Shown: piece after piece, positions 16,806 through 26,500 of the stretch | Layout of the letters: each line of letters opens with the position of its first letter | Numbering within the stretch: the stretch's first letter is position 1 | DNA from: Saprospiraceae bacterium | GTDB lineage: Bacteria > Bacteroidota > Bacteroidia > Chitinophagales > Saprospiraceae | Assembly: GCA_022448955.1 (NCBI GenBank) | Contig: JAKVCU010000057.1 | Location: 21,513 to 85,512, forward strand | Reading direction: 5' to 3' | DNA length: 64,000 nt | Made by a program: the position numbers and the translations under genes | The notes under the pieces: generated by a model | Told to the model about the DNA's origin: nothing | What the model saw: only the letters and a program-made list of their open reading frames with translations | Databases searched by the model: none

Positions 16806-18785
16806 TTATTCAAGGATAACAATCTTAACCTCTACCTTCCTATTTCGACTTTTGGGTTCGTCATTATTGATTTCACCTTTTCCTTCTAAGTAGATTTGAT
16901 CGACAATAATCTGATTCTCCAAGAGGAAAAGCGCAATCTGTTTGGCTCGATCCTCAGATAACTTCAGGTTGTAGGAGTTGGCACCAATATCATCAGAAAA
17001 GCCAATGATTTCTACTCGTTGAATATTTTTTCCATTGAGTGGCTTAATAAAATCGTCTAATCTACCTATTTCTTCTAACTCCAGACTGGATTTGTCAAAT
17101 CCAAAAAATACAGTATGCGAGGACTCGACCTCTATAGGGTTTTGCTTTCGTAAAATGCTAGTATCCTTCATTATAGAATCAATTGGAGCAGGTAAGAAGC
17201 TAAATTTTGATTGTAATAAGGCTTCAATTGTATAGAATGTTTTATTGTCCCAAATGGGGATAGGAATAGTAGACTTATATGGATGAAATCCGTTATGATC
17301 GATTTTTAGATTCAATGTTTCATCTGCATTGATACAAAGGAAAAAACGACCATTTTCATCTGTTTGAATCGTTCCCTTTTCTCCCGTATCTACTTCTGTC
17401 TGGATGGGGATTCCAAGGATAGAATCGATCACGTAGACCTCTACATAGGTGATAGGATCACTAGTGAGCCGTTCTGAAAGTTCAAATTCATAAATATCCA
17501 TTCCACCCTGACCACCAGGTCGATCAGATGCGAAAAGCCCTGTTTGACCATCAGCTGTTAGAAACAGTCCTAACTCTCTGAAAGGAGAGTTAACTGGCGG
17601 ACCTAGATTCATCGGCTCTGTCCAATGCCCCCATCGATTTTTCCAAGAAACGAATATGTCTTGGTCGCCTAAGCCTAGGTGGCCAGTTGAGGAGAAATAG
17701 AGTGCTTTTCCGTCATTACTAATGAATGGAGCTTCTTCATCACCAGTTGTATTAATCTTTGGCCCCATATTAGCAGGAGGACTCCATTTGCCATTAGGCA
17801 AACGCGTACAATACCAAATATCTGTACCTCCCATTCCTCCTTCACGATTACTCGCAAAATAAAGAAGTGTACCATCACAACTGATACAGGCTTGGGATTC
17901 CCAACGATTAGAATTGGCAAAGCCCTCTAAATTAGTAATATTAGAAATCTCTACTCCATCTACATCTGCCTGCCAAATATCACAAGGGCCATATACTCCT
18001 TCTCTTGAGCAAGCTGTGAAATACATTTTTTTTCCATCGCGTACGATGGTACACATTCCTTCTACTTCATTGGTATTGAAGTTGCTAATTTGTTTTGCCT
18101 TTTGCCAAATAGCATCCTCCCGTTTGCTGTAGAAGAGGTTTTCATCATCCTTTTGTTTACCTTCCTTTTTTTTGGTGTAATAAATAATATTACGATCATT
18201 GGATAAGAAGGGGAAATATTCGTCTGTCGGAGAGTTGATACGTTCCCCCAGATTGACAATGGCTGAAATATTAACTAGGTTGGTAGAATCCATGGATATC
18301 CTAGCCGCTCTTTTACTTGATGGAAGTTTTTTGAATAACTTTTTTTCCTGTTGCTTCTCTCTTTCTCCTCTGAGTCTAAAGGTATAATCAGGTTGCTTTT
18401 GCAAATCTTCAAATGCATCAAAGTACTCTAGTGATTGGCCATAGTTGCCCAGCTTATAATGGGACTCACCTAGCTCGTAATATAATGCTCTAGAAAATGA
18501 TGGATTTTCATCTAAGACTTTTTCATAGTACCTGATAGCATTGGCAAAATCTTTTTGAAGGTAGTAACAAAGACCAGCATATCTTCTTGCAGTATGATTG
18601 TCTGCTTGTAATTCAATTACCTTATCATACAATTTGATGGCCTGTTTGTATTTGCGAGCAACCAGCTTTCCTTCTGCTTCTATCATATAACTTACAGCGA
18701 GCTCTCCAGCGGTTTGTGCAACAGATAGAGTTTGGACAAAAAACAAAAAGAGTAAAAGGCCTAAGGCTTTTTGTTTGAATGGCAT
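16806..18785 (-). CDS. PorE-like OmpA family protein with TPR and PD40 repeats
   Basis: 659 residues. Signal peptide (1-23), TPR units (about 25-130, e.g. AIRYYEKVLDENPSFSRALY), PD40 propeller repeats (about 185-425: MYFTACSREGVYGPCDIW, LYFASNREGGMGGTDIWY, LYFSSTGHLGLGDQDIF, GLFASDRPGGQGGMDIYEF), a carboxypeptidase-regulatory-like domain (about 435-500) and an OmpA domain (about 550-659, HTVFFGFDKSSLELEEIG). The architecture equals PorE of the T9SS without the DUF1573 tail of the 4785 gene. Conserved D and R of the peptidoglycan-binding loop appear in FSDDIGANSYNLKLSEDRA. It stands alone; a gliding or secretion role is inference. Confidence 0.82.
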   Translation of the reverse strand: MPFKQKALGLLLFLFFVQTLSVAQTAGELAVSYMIEAEGKLVARKYKQAIKLYDKVIELQADNHTARRYAGLCYYLQKDFANAIRYYEKVLDENPSFSRALYYELGESHYKLGNYGQSLEYFDAFEDLQKQPDYTFRLRGEREKQQEKKLFKKLPSSKRAARISMDSTNLVNISAIVNLGERINSPTDEYFPFLSNDRNIIYYTKKKEGKQKDDENLFYSKREDAIWQKAKQISNFNTNEVEGMCTIVRDGKKMYFTACSREGVYGPCDIWQADVDGVEISNITNLEGFANSNRWESQACISCDGTLLYFASNREGGMGGTDIWYCTRLPNGKWSPPANMGPKINTTGDEEAPFISNDGKALYFSSTGHLGLGDQDIFVSWKNRWGHWTEPMNLGPPVNSPFRELGLFLTADGQTGLFASDRPGGQGGMDIYEFELSERLTSDPITYVEVYVIDSILGIPIQTEVDTGEKGTIQTDENGRFFLCINADETLNLKIDHNGFHPYKSTIPIPIWDNKTFYTIEALLQSKFSFLPAPIDSIMKDTSILRKQNPIEVESSHTVFFGFDKSSLELEEIGRLDDFIKPLNGKNIQRVEIIGFSDDIGANSYNLKLSEDRAKQIALFLLENQIIVDQIYLEGKGEINNDEPKSRNRKVEVKIVILE

Positions 18786-19017
18786 GTGTAATTGGGATTT
18801 GTTTTTGGATTGTATATTATAGCATGTTTAAAATTCCATTAATCAGCTAGGTATGACAAATATGCTATTTCATTTCGTTAAAAAATGGAAGCGATGCTAT
18901 AGCTTCGGTGCTATTTTTTGCCGTGTTTCACATTAAATTTGCAAACGCTCACTTAATTATGAAATTTTAAATATACGCTTATTTGTAAAACTATATTATT
19001 TGTGTGTAGTGTGGAAA

Positions 19018-19737
19018 TTATTTTACTTCTTTTGAGAGATATTTCCAACTAATGACTCCTCCAATTAAATCAATTAATACGTGCAATATAATAGGAATAA
19101 GTAATGATTGTGTGGTGATGTACAATAATCCAAAGAAAATAGATAAGATGCCAATTTTTAATACGGCTTTCCAGCCTTGGTAATAATGAACTATTGCAAA
19201 GAGTATGGATGGTATAGCTAAAGCTAGTGCATATTGATACTCATGCCCCACAAAAAGCATCAAGAAATAGTTGATAAAGAAGCCGCGAAAAACGATTTCT
19301 TCATTGATGCCCGCACTGAAAGCCAGTGGTATGAATTGTATCATTTCCTTCATATTCTCAGGTAAGAAGGGCGTATGTTTCTTCCAGTGTGCATGTGCTT
19401 TAAGGCGAGCTTTCTTAGAGCGAAGTTCAAGCCAAGCATCGAGTACATACAATAAGTTGAAAATTATGAAGAAGATAAGGGGCCAAATCCATTCTTTAAA
19501 AACGGGCATCTGAAGACCAATATCAGGCCAAGTTCGATCTGTAAAATACCAAGCAGCCAAAACGATAAGAGCCATCACTAATAAGGAAATGCTATTGGAA
19601 ATGTAGAGCATCTGCTTCATATCTGGCTCCCACTCTTCAATCTCTGCTAACTTAGGTTGAGTAGAGAACATAGAATTGATAGGGAAAAGTAGGCCAAAAA
19701 TGCCAAAGATGATGTGATCTATCCAATGTAACTCCAT
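19018..19737 (-). CDS. CPBP family intramembrane glutamic endopeptidase
   Basis: 239 residues, about seven membrane segments. Catalytic motifs of the CPBP/Rce1 family are all present: EEIVFR (146-151), H184 in FAIVHYY, and HVLID (H219, D223). These membrane proteases cut prenylated or bacteriocin-like substrates; in most bacteria the substrate is unknown. The predicted loop at 100-130 is unusually basic (LRSKKARLKAHAHWKKH). The gene is monocistronic. Confidence 0.85.
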   Translation of the reverse strand: MELHWIDHIIFGIFGLLFPINSMFSTQPKLAEIEEWEPDMKQMLYISNSISLLVMALIVLAAWYFTDRTWPDIGLQMPVFKEWIWPLIFFIIFNLLYVLDAWLELRSKKARLKAHAHWKKHTPFLPENMKEMIQFIPLAFSAGINEEIVFRGFFINYFLMLFVGHEYQYALALAIPSILFAIVHYYQGWKAVLKIGILSIFFGLLYITTQSLLIPIILHVLIDLIGGVISWKYLSKEVK

Positions 19738-19809
19738 GCAATCCTATAAATTCGTGTGTGTTTGGATACTTTGTTAATTAGATTATTAGAAATTATAAAA
19801 CGACCTTTT

Positions 19810-19848
19810 GCCCAATGCACTGGGCTATTGGGCTTGGTTGTTCAGCCC
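19810..19848. other. Overlapping hairpins in the gap before the sigma gene
   Basis: GCCCAAT (19810-19816) can pair with ATTGGGC (19827-19833), while GGGCT (19830-19834) can instead pair with AGCCC (19844-19848). The two stems share bases and exclude each other. An additional inverted repeat CTCTAA-TATT-TTAGAG lies at 20023-20038. The 480-base gap (19738-20219) otherwise shows no gene. Confidence 0.35.
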
Positions 19849-20219
19849 ATCAGACCTTATAATTGGTTCAAGCACAAAACGGTAGTTTTAAGATACCAAT
19901 CAACCTAGTGTACAAAGTATTGAAGTGTTGCTTTCTTAAAGAACGAAAATATTTTTGTTATTTTCAATGATTCTTAAAGTAATTCTGCTTTTTATTCGTC
20001 TTCCACACTAAACAATGTAAGTCTCTAATATTTTAGAGTCTGTTTGGGATTTATTAATTGGCCTACAATTGCCACTAATGTGCTTATCTTTCGTTAAAGA
20101 AATGATCACTTAGCTAAGGCTAAACTCACATTTCTTCGCCTCATTTAAGCAAACTATTGACAATTTCGTTTCATAGAACAAATTCTCCAACAGACTCTTA
20201 GAGATCGTTTAAACCAAAA

Positions 20220-20795
20220 ATGGAAGAATATATTCGAATACCAATGACCGAAAAACGGGAAAGAACTATACAGAAGGCTGTACAGAATTATGGACAGCGG
20301 TTGTTTCGTTTTATCCGGGACAGGGTAAGGACTAATTCGGATGCAGAGGACATCTTGCAAGATGTATGGTACCAGTTGAGTAATGTGGTAGATTTGGAAG
20401 GTATTGAACAAGTGAGCAGCTGGTTGTTTAGGGTAGCCAGAAATAGAGTAACGGATAGCTACCGTAAAAAGAAACCAGATTTGTTGGAAGATTATGCATA
20501 CGAAAATGAAGAAGGTGATATTTCCTTTCGGGAAATATTATTAGCAGATGACCAGACACCTGAAACGGAAGCACTTAGAGAAGCCTTCTGGGAAGCGCTT
20601 TTTGATGCCTTAGATGAACTACCAGAGCATCAGAAAAACGTTTTCGTGTGGAACGAACTGGAAGACAAAACTTTCCAGCAAATTTCAGATGAAACAGGAA
20701 TTAATATCAAAACCTTAATTTCGCGAAAGCGTTATGCGGTACAACATTTGCGGAAACGCCTGCAAAACTTGTACGATGACTTTTTTGAAGACTAG
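20220..20795 (+). CDS. ECF RNA polymerase sigma factor
   Basis: 191 residues. Region 2 signature SDAEDILQDVWYQL (about 40-53) and SSWLFRVARNRVTD; region 4 helix-turn-helix QKNVFVWNELEDKTFQQISD (about 140-160) with SRKRYAVQHLRKRL. It probably recruits polymerase to an envelope or protein-folding stress regulon, since two small membrane proteins and Hsp20 follow in the same direction. No separate anti-sigma factor with a recognisable zinc motif is present; the adjacent membrane protein may take that role (inference). Confidence 0.9.
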   Translation: MEEYIRIPMTEKRERTIQKAVQNYGQRLFRFIRDRVRTNSDAEDILQDVWYQLSNVVDLEGIEQVSSWLFRVARNRVTDSYRKKKPDLLEDYAYENEEGDISFREILLADDQTPETEALREAFWEALFDALDELPEHQKNVFVWNELEDKTFQQISDETGINIKTLISRKRYAVQHLRKRLQNLYDDFFED

Positions 20796-20856
20796 AAAAT
20801 ACGCTAAGCTATAATTAATACTTACTTCTTATTTAGAATTCCATAATAGAATAAAA

Positions 20857-21195
20857 ATGTTCGATAATTCAAATAAAAAAAGCTTTAACCCACTCAAAAT
20901 ATTAGGCTACGCAGTTTTTGCCATAGGGCTGATCTTTTTAGTAGGCTTTGTAGTAATGCTCCTCTGGAATGCTATTCTTCCAGATGTACTGAACGCCAAA
21001 CCCCTGAATATATGGCAAGCCATAGGCCTTTTAATTCTTTCTAAAATCTTGTTTGGCGGAATGCGTTGGGGCGGACGTGGGAAAGGAGGATATGGACCTT
21101 CGAAGCGGAAACAATGGAAAGAAAAGTGGATGAATATGACACCTGAGGAGCGGGAAGCCATGAAAGAAAAATGGAAAAATCGCTGTAAAAAATAG
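20857..21195 (+). CDS. Small two-helix membrane protein, possible sigma partner
   Basis: 112 residues. Two membrane helices (about 15-40 and 50-66), then a Gly/Arg-rich linker (MRWGGRGKGGYGPSKRKQW) and a short helix MTPEEREAMKEKWKNRCKK. That ending resembles the LTPEQR-type motifs of Spy/CpxP-like and heavy-metal-sensor proteins, but the similarity is short. It lies 61 bases after the ECF sigma gene. Function unknown; an anti-sigma or stress-sensing role is a guess from position. Confidence 0.6.
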   Translation: MFDNSNKKSFNPLKILGYAVFAIGLIFLVGFVVMLLWNAILPDVLNAKPLNIWQAIGLLILSKILFGGMRWGGRGKGGYGPSKRKQWKEKWMNMTPEEREAMKEKWKNRCKK

Positions 21196-21333
21196 TTTGA
21201 AGTATAGATAAATAGAGCATTTTGAAAAAAGTCAAAAATATTTAAAGTAATTTTCAAACTGCTTCGTCTTCTTAAATGTAGTTATTGTTTTTTGGATTGA
21301 AAATCCCGATTGTTCAATAAAAATTATTAGAAG

Positions 21334-21633
21334 ATGAAACCATTCAAATTTTTCTTTGCCCTTAGTTTGGGCGTCATTTTATTTTTGTTCTTTGCTCGTT
21401 TCGCCATTATGGCCTTTATCGTAGCAGCCTTTTTAAGCTTTGGATTTTTCCTAGTAAATAAGGTAAAGAACTCTTTCAAACGTATGGACTGGGACGATGA
21501 TCGCGATGCGATTCAGCCATACTACAGACAAAGAGCTTTGGCTGCATGGCAAGAGCGTGAAGAGCCTCTTTTTGGCGAAAGCCAGACTAGAAGAGAACGA
21601 ATGGAACGTTTTAGAACGATTGAAATCCGATAA
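21334..21633 (+). CDS. Small membrane protein of the sigma-Hsp20 cluster
   Basis: 99 residues. One long or two short hydrophobic segments (5-40) are followed by a charged tail with many Arg and Glu (RRERMERFRTIEIR). No family recognised. It is co-directional with the ECF sigma gene and Hsp20, 138 bases after the preceding gene. The composition suggests an inner-membrane protein with a cytoplasmic tail. Confidence 0.55.
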   Translation: MKPFKFFFALSLGVILFLFFARFAIMAFIVAAFLSFGFFLVNKVKNSFKRMDWDDDRDAIQPYYRQRALAAWQEREEPLFGESQTRRERMERFRTIEIR

Positions 21634-21782
21634 TTATCTGATCAATAGTAATCGGATTTATAACTAAAAACATATAGGCGCGACCTATATTATCTAACAA
21701 ACCAATTGTAATTTAGGCTATTTATTAACTGCTGAATGATCAAGGCCTGATTGCAGTATTCTAAACAATAATAGGTGATTTT

Positions 21783-21845
21783 ATGAGCGATAACGTCCTA
21801 AAGGACGCTTGGGTTACCTATGTCAAATTTAAAAATTATGTGTAG
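21783..21845 (+). other. Possible 20-codon upstream frame and hairpin overlapping the hsp20 start
   Basis: An ATG at 21783 opens a 20-codon frame (MSDNVLKDAWVTYVKFKNYV) that ends inside the hsp20 coding region. The same bases form a hairpin, CGTCC/GGACG with loop TAAA (21794-21807), just before the hsp20 ATG. It may influence hsp20 translation, for example in a heat-dependent way, but this is only a structural hint. Confidence 0.25.
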
Positions 21846-22248
21846 AGGAAAAGCATATTATCGTAACAGAGGACATCAACATGGGCATCGTGCACGTCAT
21901 TGGAAAGCTGCATGGGCCTGGAACACTCCACCAGTAAATGTAAAAGAGCAAGACGATCAGTACGAATTGTTTGTATATGCCGCTGGTTATGAAAAAACAG
22001 ACTTTCAAGTGCAAGTGAATGATCACATTTTAGTGGTCAAAGTAGAAAAGAAGGAGAGTGATATTGTGGATAGCCCAAATTGGCGTAGACAAGAGTTTTA
22101 TGCTAATGGCTTTGAACGCCGCTTTGAGTTGAATGAAAAGATCAATAAAGATGGTATTCGTGCAGAGTACAAAGAAGGTGTCTTACATGTAGTCTTACCC
22201 AAATTAGAAGGCTTTGAGACGAGCCGTCAAGACATTGTAGTGGCATAA
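21820..22248 (+). CDS. Hsp20/alpha-crystallin small heat-shock protein
   Basis: 142 residues. The alpha-crystallin domain spans about 33-125: PPVNVKEQDDQYELFVYAAG, ILVVKVEKKE, and the closing KDGIRAEYKEGVLHVVLPKL with the conserved GVL. The N-terminus is rich in His, Arg and Trp (YRNRGHQHGHRARHWKAAWA), unusual for the family. Such proteins hold unfolding proteins as oligomers. The chosen ATG is at 21820; an alternative lies at 21838. It closes the ECF-sigma cluster and is followed by two hairpins. Confidence 0.92.
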   Translation: MSNLKIMCRGKAYYRNRGHQHGHRARHWKAAWAWNTPPVNVKEQDDQYELFVYAAGYEKTDFQVQVNDHILVVKVEKKESDIVDSPNWRRQEFYANGFERRFELNEKINKDGIRAEYKEGVLHVVLPKLEGFETSRQDIVVA

Positions 22249-22278
22249 ACCACTTATCAAAAATGATCCTGCTTTTAC

Positions 22279-22345
22279 GGATGGAGGTGTCGGCCTCCAT
22301 CCTTCCATGGTTATATGAGGGCTGCTCCTAGGAGCGGTCTTTTTT
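22279..22345 (+). terminator. Double hairpin after hsp20
   Basis: GGATGGAGG/CCTCCATCC (22279-22302) is followed by a second stem, CTGCTCC/GGAGCGG, around 22320-22337 and a TTTTTT run. The second hairpin is the likely terminator and overlaps the end of the convergent TPR gene. Confidence 0.75.
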
Positions 22346-23261
22346 ATCTGCTTAATTCTGCTTCTGCAGCAATATATCCAAAAGCAGGCCAATAGGAAGT
22401 AGCGACAATTTTTTTAAAAATCTCCTTGGCTTTATCTTCTTGCCCATTGTAGAGATACCAATTACCTACGCCATACCCTTGCGTAATGATATTCAACTCT
22501 GATGCAGGGCTAGGATTGGTTAAATCTATCAATTCCTGTGCTTGGGTTTTTCCTTTATAGAGCATAATTCGTTTGAGGTAAGCATCGTTTTCGATGACGG
22601 TGGTGTTGTCAGGGACAAGTTGTAAAATCGCCTTAGCTTTGTCTTTTTGCCCTGTTCTTTGATAGCACATATACAACCAATCAACGGTAGCGACTAATAG
22701 ATCAGGATTGATCGAATAGTTTATACAATCTTCGAATATGGTCGTTGCTTTCGCAAAATCTCCCTTTAAGTAATAAGCCAAAGCCCAGTGATAATAAATA
22801 TTGAATTGAAGACTCGATAGGGGTTGATTTAGTTTATTGGGAATGCCATCGGGCTCGATTTCTATTTTCCTACCCTCGGCTAATTTGGCTGCTACTTCAA
22901 AATCAGCAATGGCTTTGTCTAATTTTCGAATGGAGATATAACGATGGCCTCTATGGCGGTATAGCTCAGGTGATTTTGGAAAACGCTTAATACCTTTTGT
23001 ATATACCTCAATAGCATCTGCATACTGCGTCTGATAGGCTAGGCGTCGGCCGTACCAAATGATATTATCTAAGTTTTGAGGGTTTTCTTTGAATTGTATG
23101 TGGGCCACGGCGGTAAGGCTATCCTTTTTTGCTTTTACAGATTTTGAATCAAGGATTTGGTAAAGTGCTTCTCCTGTTAATGCCGTTGCTTCTTGTATTT
23201 GCGCTAGGCAAAAAGAGGTGGAGAAAACTGAGTAGAAGATAAGGAGGATTCGGTTTTTCAT
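22344..23261 (-). CDS. Secreted or periplasmic TPR protein
   Basis: 305 residues. A signal peptide (1-20, FCLAQ) is followed by five or so TPR-like helix pairs (e.g. DAIEVYTKGIKRFPKSPELY, KAIADFEVAAKLAEG, YYLKGDFAKATTIFEDCINY, AKEIFKKIVATSYWPAFGYI). No catalytic domain. TPR proteins of this sort serve as scaffolds in the periplasm; no partner is adjacent. The gene is convergent with hsp20. Confidence 0.75.
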   Translation of the reverse strand: MKNRILLIFYSVFSTSFCLAQIQEATALTGEALYQILDSKSVKAKKDSLTAVAHIQFKENPQNLDNIIWYGRRLAYQTQYADAIEVYTKGIKRFPKSPELYRHRGHRYISIRKLDKAIADFEVAAKLAEGRKIEIEPDGIPNKLNQPLSSLQFNIYYHWALAYYLKGDFAKATTIFEDCINYSINPDLLVATVDWLYMCYQRTGQKDKAKAILQLVPDNTTVIENDAYLKRIMLYKGKTQAQELIDLTNPSPASELNIITQGYGVGNWYLYNGQEDKAKEIFKKIVATSYWPAFGYIAAEAELSR

Positions 23262-23286
23262 ATAAATGCAAGTATATAAGTAGTAT

Positions 23287-23343
23287 GGCTAGAACCTATC
23301 TGCCTATGGCTGAAATTTATTATACAAGCAATTTTGACTAGCC
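23287..23343 (-). repeat. Dispersed repeat family A, copy 2 (shortened)
   Basis: 57 bp, bounded by GGCTA and TAGCC. On the minus strand it starts GGCTAGTCAAAATTGCTTG, as in copy 4, but lacks the internal CATGATTTTTGAG block. It ends GGTTCTAGCC where copy 1 has a similar ACCTATTAGCC. Confidence 0.55.
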
Positions 23344-23527
23344 GCTTAATTGATCGAATTGGATCGTACAAAATTTAAGATAGGAAAATTTTTTTTAAAA
23401 AAACTTCATCTAAGAGGTCACAAAGAAGAAGGTTAGTGGTATTGAAGGGTGTAATTTGAATAATTCTCTTTTCTGGCATGAATTAAAAAGCCCAGCTCAG
23501 CACGGAAAATTTATGCTTTAAAACTAA

Positions 23528-26500
23528 ATGAAAATGAAAAAACTGTTATTCTTCTTTGCCTTTTTATGTTGTTGTCATTATTTACAAGCTAGCAATTACT
23601 GCGATGTAGGAACCTCTGGTGGGAATACCATCAAATCTGATGACTTTGATAACTATTACCCTGGAGCGATTTCCAATCAATCGTATCATTGGAGTACTTA
23701 TAGTGGATATAGCGCAAATGTAGTCAGTTATCCCAATCATAGTGCAAGTCGCTCTCTACGGATGCAATATAGCTATAATCATACGGAAGCGGTTCGATAC
23801 TCCCTTGGTTATAATAGCTCTGGTCAGTATAAGCTATCTTTTTATGCTTATATCCCTTCTGGGAAAACAGGCAGTTATCGCATTAACAATCCTTCTGATG
23901 CACTTTCGTACTTAGTTCGGTTTAATGTCAATTCGAGCAATTACCTTATCAATGGGACCGGCTTTGTACAGATAGATGGTGAAGAAAAGACGGAGTTTGA
24001 ATTTCCTACCGATGAATGGTTTCAGGTAGTTCAAGTTTTTAATTTGGATACGGATGAAGTAAGTTTGATTATTAATGGTCATTTAGTGAAAGTATTGGCA
24101 TATGACTACGGTAGTTCTATTCTGAAAGATGTAAGATTTTACACGGCAGACAATTACAGTAAGTTTTATATAGATGATTTATGTTTTGGACATTTTATTT
24201 GTTATGCTACAACTATTTATAATCCTATTTGTGCCAATGGTTACGAATTTGCAAATAGTAGTGCGGCCCAATGTTATGGTATTACACATTATGAACAAGG
24301 TACGTGTAATGACGATGATAATGATTATTGCTGCCCTGCTGATCCATATACACAAGCTTGGTATTTAGCTATGATTGAAGACTTGAGGAATGATTGTCAT
24401 AATGGCTATGGTCCGAGAGTGTACTGTGCTACTTATTATGGACAGAATGTGATTAGTGTAGTATATGATAGTTATGGAAGTTATGATATTGATCATCCAT
24501 TTGGTTATGTCTACGATTGTGAAGGTAACCTATTATTCCATTGGATTGATGGTTATGTTCAGCAGAATTTAAATAATTATAATGCCTTACATGGCGAGGA
24601 TTTAATTTGGAGTTGTAATGATGCTCAAGATTGCTATCAAGAATATCCTAATTGTAACAACTTTGATTACGAATTGCTTGCGAACAACCACTTAGGTCTT
24701 TCATCAGATTTACCAGTGAGTGTTTGGATGGTGGATGGTGAAGTGGTAAATACAAATGGTAACGACTATTTTGTATATGACTGTGGGGATAGTGAATATG
24801 TAGAGGTGGCAATAATTTATTATAGTAATGGCTGTATCTATAAGTGTTATCGCACGATTCAGTGTAATCCTTACCAAGAAGATCCTTGTTGTTTCAATGG
24901 CATCCCTGAATGGCTAAATACCATGATCAACGATAGCTATATTATAGGAAATAGCCTAATAGACTTCTGTACAAATCCAGTCTCAATTTTTGAACCTAGT
25001 GTGTACTGTTGTTACTACAATGGACAGCCCGTATATAGAATAGAGTTGAAGAATGGCAATGCTTACAATGGAAAAGTATATAGTTGCTCAGGTACCTTCC
25101 TATTTTCTTATTCGGACTACCAAAACCAATACTACTACAATCAACTACATGGCTGTGAAAAGATCTGGGGATGTGAAGATATAGAACATCCTGATTGTTA
25201 CGAGTATGCCCATGATGGTGAGAACTGTGAAATCATTCAATACCAATGGAATGGACACCACTTACAGTTAGAAGCAGATTATGGAAATAGTGAACATATT
25301 GAAATTGACCATTGGGAAATTAATGGATACAACATTCCTACAGATGCAAATAGTTGGACTTACACACCTCCTGCTTGCGGTACGTATACGATTTGCTGCT
25401 ACTACTGGTACAATGATTGCCTATTGAAGTGTTGCCGCGAAATTACTTGTGAATATGAATACGATGATTGTTGTGGAAACGATCCATTGAGTATGGCGTG
25501 GTTAAATGACTTTATTGATAATTATGGCGAAGACTTATGTGATGTTGGTTGTGGGTTGGAAATTTACTGTGGTACCTATTATGGCCAAGCGATCATCGAA
25601 ATTCAAACACCTCCTTATGGAAGTGGTTGTACAGATGCCATGGGGCAAGTATATACTTGTGAGGGGCAATATCTATTCTCTTGGGGCGGAATTGCTGGAT
25701 TAGCAGGCTATAATCATATCTCACATAGAACATTGATCTGGGATTGTGATGAGTTAGAGGATTGTGATTATTTATACGAGGACTTTGAAGACTATAATCA
25801 TGGATTTATCACACCGCAAGCTCCACATTGGGTGACTTATCAAGGTGGTCAGCAAACGGATGAAGATGCCAATGTTACTACTTTTGGTGGAGATAAAGTA
25901 CTAAAAATTTATGATGATAATCCTTTTGGTGCAGGTTATGATGATGTTGTATGTAAATGGGATAACCAAAGTGAAGGTATTTACGATATTTCTTGGAAAA
26001 TGTATATCCCACAAGGATACAGCGGATATTTCAATCTTCAAAAATACAATCATGTTTATACTAGTGGTGGATATGTACAAGTATATTTCTATACAAATGG
26101 TACAGCGAGATTAAAGGTAGGAAGTAGCACTTATTACAACTTCACTTACAACCACAATACTTGGATGGACATCAAGTTCCGTATTGATACAGATAATAAT
26201 CTGCTCTACTTTACACCAAATGGTGGTAACTGGAAAGTGGGATTAAACTATGGTTCATATCACTTACAATTGGGTGGTTGTAATTACTACGCCTATAACT
26301 ATGCTAAGTTTTATGTAGATGATATCCATATTACTCGTTACGATTGTGACAATGGCTACAACTTAAGCGCAGAAGAGCAAACTGTACTTACAGATGCTTT
26401 AAGAGCAGAAGTAGCGTTGGAAACTGCAGATATAGAAATCAAAGAGGTAGCAGGTTTAGATGCAATCGATAGCATCGAAAAACCATCAACTACAGAAATG

